Both the position numbers and the translations under genes were made by a program. Source: Serilophus lunatus (lineage: Eukaryota; Chordata; Aves; Passeriformes; Eurylaimidae). Taken from it: 64,000 nt of DNA. The stretch is from positions 210,947 through 274,946 of the forward strand of contig VXBA01003438.1 in NCBI GenBank assembly GCA_013399895.1. The letters are read 5' to 3'. Shown here piece after piece: positions 61,439 to 64,000 of this stretch. The notes below the pieces were generated by a model. That model was given only the letters and a program-made list of their open reading frames with translations. It was not told where the DNA came from and did no database searches. The number at the start of each line of letters is the position of its first letter. Within the stretch, counting starts at the first letter, position 1.

Positions 61439-63065
61439 TCCAGCAGAAGTGGTGTTGCACTCTTTATCTGAGAAGAGCATGATGAACTCCCTACCTCATA
61501 TTTACTATTGTAGCTTAGTTATAACTGGAAAAAATAAGGATATTCTGGGTTGAACATCTCACTTACAGCATTTAACAAGAGTTCATTATATAGCGTTTAT
61601 AGGTAAATAGGAGATGAAGTCTCAGACATATTCTTCTTCCTTCAGGCAGGCACTGATTGAAACAACCAACATCCTTTAATATCTCAGCAGGCATCTGGGG
61701 GACCCCATCATTAATACCATACCATTAGCATCTTGTTTTGCATGTAGGGGGAGACATCCCCAGTTTTTGATTAATGTGCTTCAAAAGCTGGAGTACCCCA
61801 TCCACACTTTCTTTGTTCCCTCTCAGGTCTTGGTCTCCTCAAAAGATACACAGCTGATATGTGAATTCACTCCTGGTTATTTTTTTCAGTAAAAAAAATA
61901 TTATCCCCCAAAAGAAGAATCTACATTGCTTGTGGGAATAGGCAGCTCTAAAGACTTTTTTTAAAAAACAGTATGATAAAGATTCCATCAATTTTAACTC
62001 CCACATTCTTGTACAATCCTCCAAAACGAATCCAACAAGCTGTTGGACTCCCGAATACCCAACAGATGCCTTTATGCCCTGCTGTAAGAGAAGTACTGTG
62101 TACTTTTTATATTTGCTATAATGTCTGTCTTGCTGGTTGAGACATGCTTTACCTTTTTTCAGGCACTTCAAGAAGGAAAATTACAAAAATTATATTATTT
62201 TACATCAGTACTAGAAGTGCAGCTTCTTGAGGCTCAGAGGCAACTCTTACCTGCCTGTCTAAGACTTACTGTATTAGGAAAGAAACCAAAACCTTGCATT
62301 GAAAGGGCACGTTTCACCACTGCTAAGGTCACCCAGATAGGATAAACTGAGAGAAACTGCTGATGCTGGTATTGGTGAGCAGCTGCCAGAAGATTCCTCT
62401 GATGTGCTGCGAGAACTGCTTGTGCTACAGTAAAGAGTGAGCATGTCTAGCCCACAAGAATTCTGTGATTATAATGACAGGCCCAGAAACAGCCTCATGA
62501 ACAAAAGAGTTGAATGTCCCAGGAAGATCCAGAAACCCTGGATCTGAATGTTGGAGCACCATCTAGTGAACATAGGAGCTCACCTTTATTCTCTGTTGGT
62601 GTATCACTTAGCACAAGACAAAACTGTAAGCAACATCCTACGTGTCCTTGTTCTGTGCTGACTGCCATGCCCATGTTAATGTATTGCAAGTTGTAAATAT
62701 TTAAGAAGAAGAGGTTGTCCTTATTATGATTTTTCTGGATATTGGAGCATCTTTCAGAAATCATCGCTTCTTGCTCTATAGAGAATATTTGGAAAGAATA
62801 TTTGTCTACACTCTGACGTCAGCTGGTGGCAATATAGAAACTTTTTTGGAAGAAAACTGATGACAGACTAATATTGAGTGAGGAAGCTAATGAATAAATC
62901 CCAAAATAATGCTCGCTGAGACAAAAGGTCCTTTTCTGCTCATGAAGAATTTCTCTGTTATTCTCAAATGACCAGATTGTGTAATTTCTTGAGAAATGTT
63001 GATCTATAGGATTTTCTCCTTTTTTCTCTCTTTCCTTAGGGACATAAAATTTCACTTCTTCTATT
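61439..63065. other. Unique-looking non-coding sequence
   Basis: No gene or named repeat recognised. Confidence 0.5.
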
Positions 63066-63200
63066 TAGATTGGAAAGGACCTCTGGAGTTGAACTAGGCT
63101 AACGTCTTCTCAAAATATGAGCAACTTTGGATTTACACTACATTGATCTGGGTTTATCTAGTCAATCTTCTAAAAATACCTCCAAGCCATTCTGTACCTC
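63066..63200 (-). mobile_element. CR1 LINE, decayed 3' fragment
   Basis: In antisense: GATTGGAAAGGACCTCTGGAG, then a block resembling the typical CTCAAAGCAGGGTCAACTTC region, and AATACCTCCAAGCC. It is diverged; the family call rests on the first 25 bases and overall order. Confidence 0.65.
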
Positions 63201-63597
63201 AAGAAGAGAAATACACAGGCAATAACATCTAGATTATGGGTTCAATAACGTTCAGATTATGGCAGGACTTTCCACCTACTGCAGGGAAAAGAGCAGGTTA
63301 TGATGAGGAGGTCGCCAGGGTTAGTCAAGGAGAGCAAAGTTGAAAAAGAGCAATAGAGGGTTTTTCTAAAGGAGCCACTTCCTCATAATTAATTTATGAA
63401 TACCTTGTCCTCTCTAAACAAACACCATAATGAAAGGTGACAACATTGAAAACACAACCTGGACCGCTGGAGCAAAAGGTAGAGCAGATGGCATCTTTGG
63501 AAGAAAATAGGAAGAAACTGAGTAGCAGAAAGTTGAGCTTTACAGGCTATTCCAAAATGTGACCATACTGGAATGCTGCAGTTAAGTCAACTTGAAG
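63201..63597. other. Unique-looking non-coding sequence
   Basis: Nothing recognised. Confidence 0.5.
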
Positions 63598-63857
63598 AAT
63601 TCTCTTCTCCAGGCTGAAAAAAATCCCAATTCTCTCAGTTTTTCCTCATAGCAGAGGTGCTCTATCCCTCTGATCATCTTGGTGCCTCCTCCGGACTTGC
63701 TCCAGCATCTCCATGTCTTTCCTGTGCTGGGACTGCAGAGCTGGATCCAGCTTTGCAAGTGGGGTCTCACCAGAGTGAAATAGAGGGAGAAAATCCACTT
63801 CCTCACCTGCTACCCATGTTACTTTGGATGCAGCTCAGGATATGATTGGTTTCTAGG
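63598..63857 (-). mobile_element. CR1 LINE, RT C-terminal part (3' portion of an inverted copy)
   Basis: The minus strand encodes the CR1 reverse transcriptase tail: LVRPHLQSWIQL, TKMIRGIEHLCYEEKLREL, and upstream the GCTGCATCC..AGTAACATGGGTAGCAGG region that normally encodes GCI(K/R)..VASR. It stops at 63598, without the rest of the protein end or the 3' UTR, so the 3' end has been lost. It abuts CR1 endonuclease sequence in the opposite orientation. Confidence 0.9.
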
Positions 63858-63871
63858 CTACAAACATGGAT

Positions 63872-64000
63872 GACCAGGTTGAGTGCATGTGGGTTGAGGT
63901 CAGAGGGGCAGCTAACAAAACTGACATTGTGATCAGAGTCTGCTATAGGCCACACAACCAGGAGGAAGGCATTGATTTATTACTCTACAAGCAGATGCAG
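63872..64000 (+). mobile_element. CR1 LINE, endonuclease part (inverted segment, cut by window edge)
   Basis: The plus strand reads in one open frame, without a stop, a segment with VRGAANKTDIV, VCYRPHNQEE and LYKQMQ. This is the CR1 ORF2 apurinic-type endonuclease region (commonly ...ANKADI...VCYRPPNQ...). It runs off the right edge. Together with 63598-63857 it forms a 5' inversion. Confidence 0.88.

Noticed and set aside
1..64000. CRISPR arrays, operons, tRNA or rRNA genes, or a novel defence system
   Set aside because: No regularly spaced repeats, no clustered genes and no cloverleaf or rRNA landmarks were seen on reading; the window is vertebrate non-coding DNA.

Overview
This window reads as non-coding avian nuclear DNA. 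I found no protein-coding gene, tRNA, rRNA, CRISPR array, bacterial operon or new biological system that I can support. The bird assignment rests on repeats: more than two dozen CR1 LINE fragments, many with the typical 3' end (a stretch like CCTTCCAACCCAAACC followed by short ATTCTATG-type tail repeats), plus several avian-type endogenous retrovirus LTRs. Background sequence is AT-rich and CpG-poor, and open frames are short and unrelated to one another, as expected of an intergenic desert or a very large intron. I cannot name the species. Two runs of N (8920-8954 and 28839-29540) show this is a draft assembly.

Layout. Bases 1-370 are a CpG-dense, GC-rich segment cut by the window edge. From 0.4 to 8.8 kb there is one young CR1 end, one old CR1-like fragment and unique sequence. 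A solo LTR in minus orientation lies at 8777-9326 with a perfect 5-bp target duplication. The longest CR1 (12858-13838) still shows reverse transcriptase C-terminal similarity in broken frames. Opposed CR1 pieces at 19.65-20.4 kb are followed by a second solo LTR (20447-20836). CR1 pieces lie at 24.8-27.4 kb, and a third LTR at 28826-29981 contains the large assembly gap. An old CR1-like fragment and a degraded LTR-type segment sit at 33.5-34.4 kb. At 37.4-39.2 kb two CR1 pieces are followed by two LTRs of different families, best explained by one LTR inserted into the other. From 39 to 53 kb the sequence is mostly unique, with simple repeats and several AT-rich segments that look like candidate regulatory elements. 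Four CR1 pieces cluster at 53.6-55.3 kb. The window ends in a CR1 with an inverted 5' part (63598-64000), continuing past the edge.

The segments with most possible host function are the CpG-rich left edge and AT-rich stretches dense in homeodomain- and POU-type motifs (about 5985-6240, 34900-35110, 44640-44900, 48270-48600, 53290-53450). These are inferences from base composition and motifs only; cross-species alignment is needed to decide.
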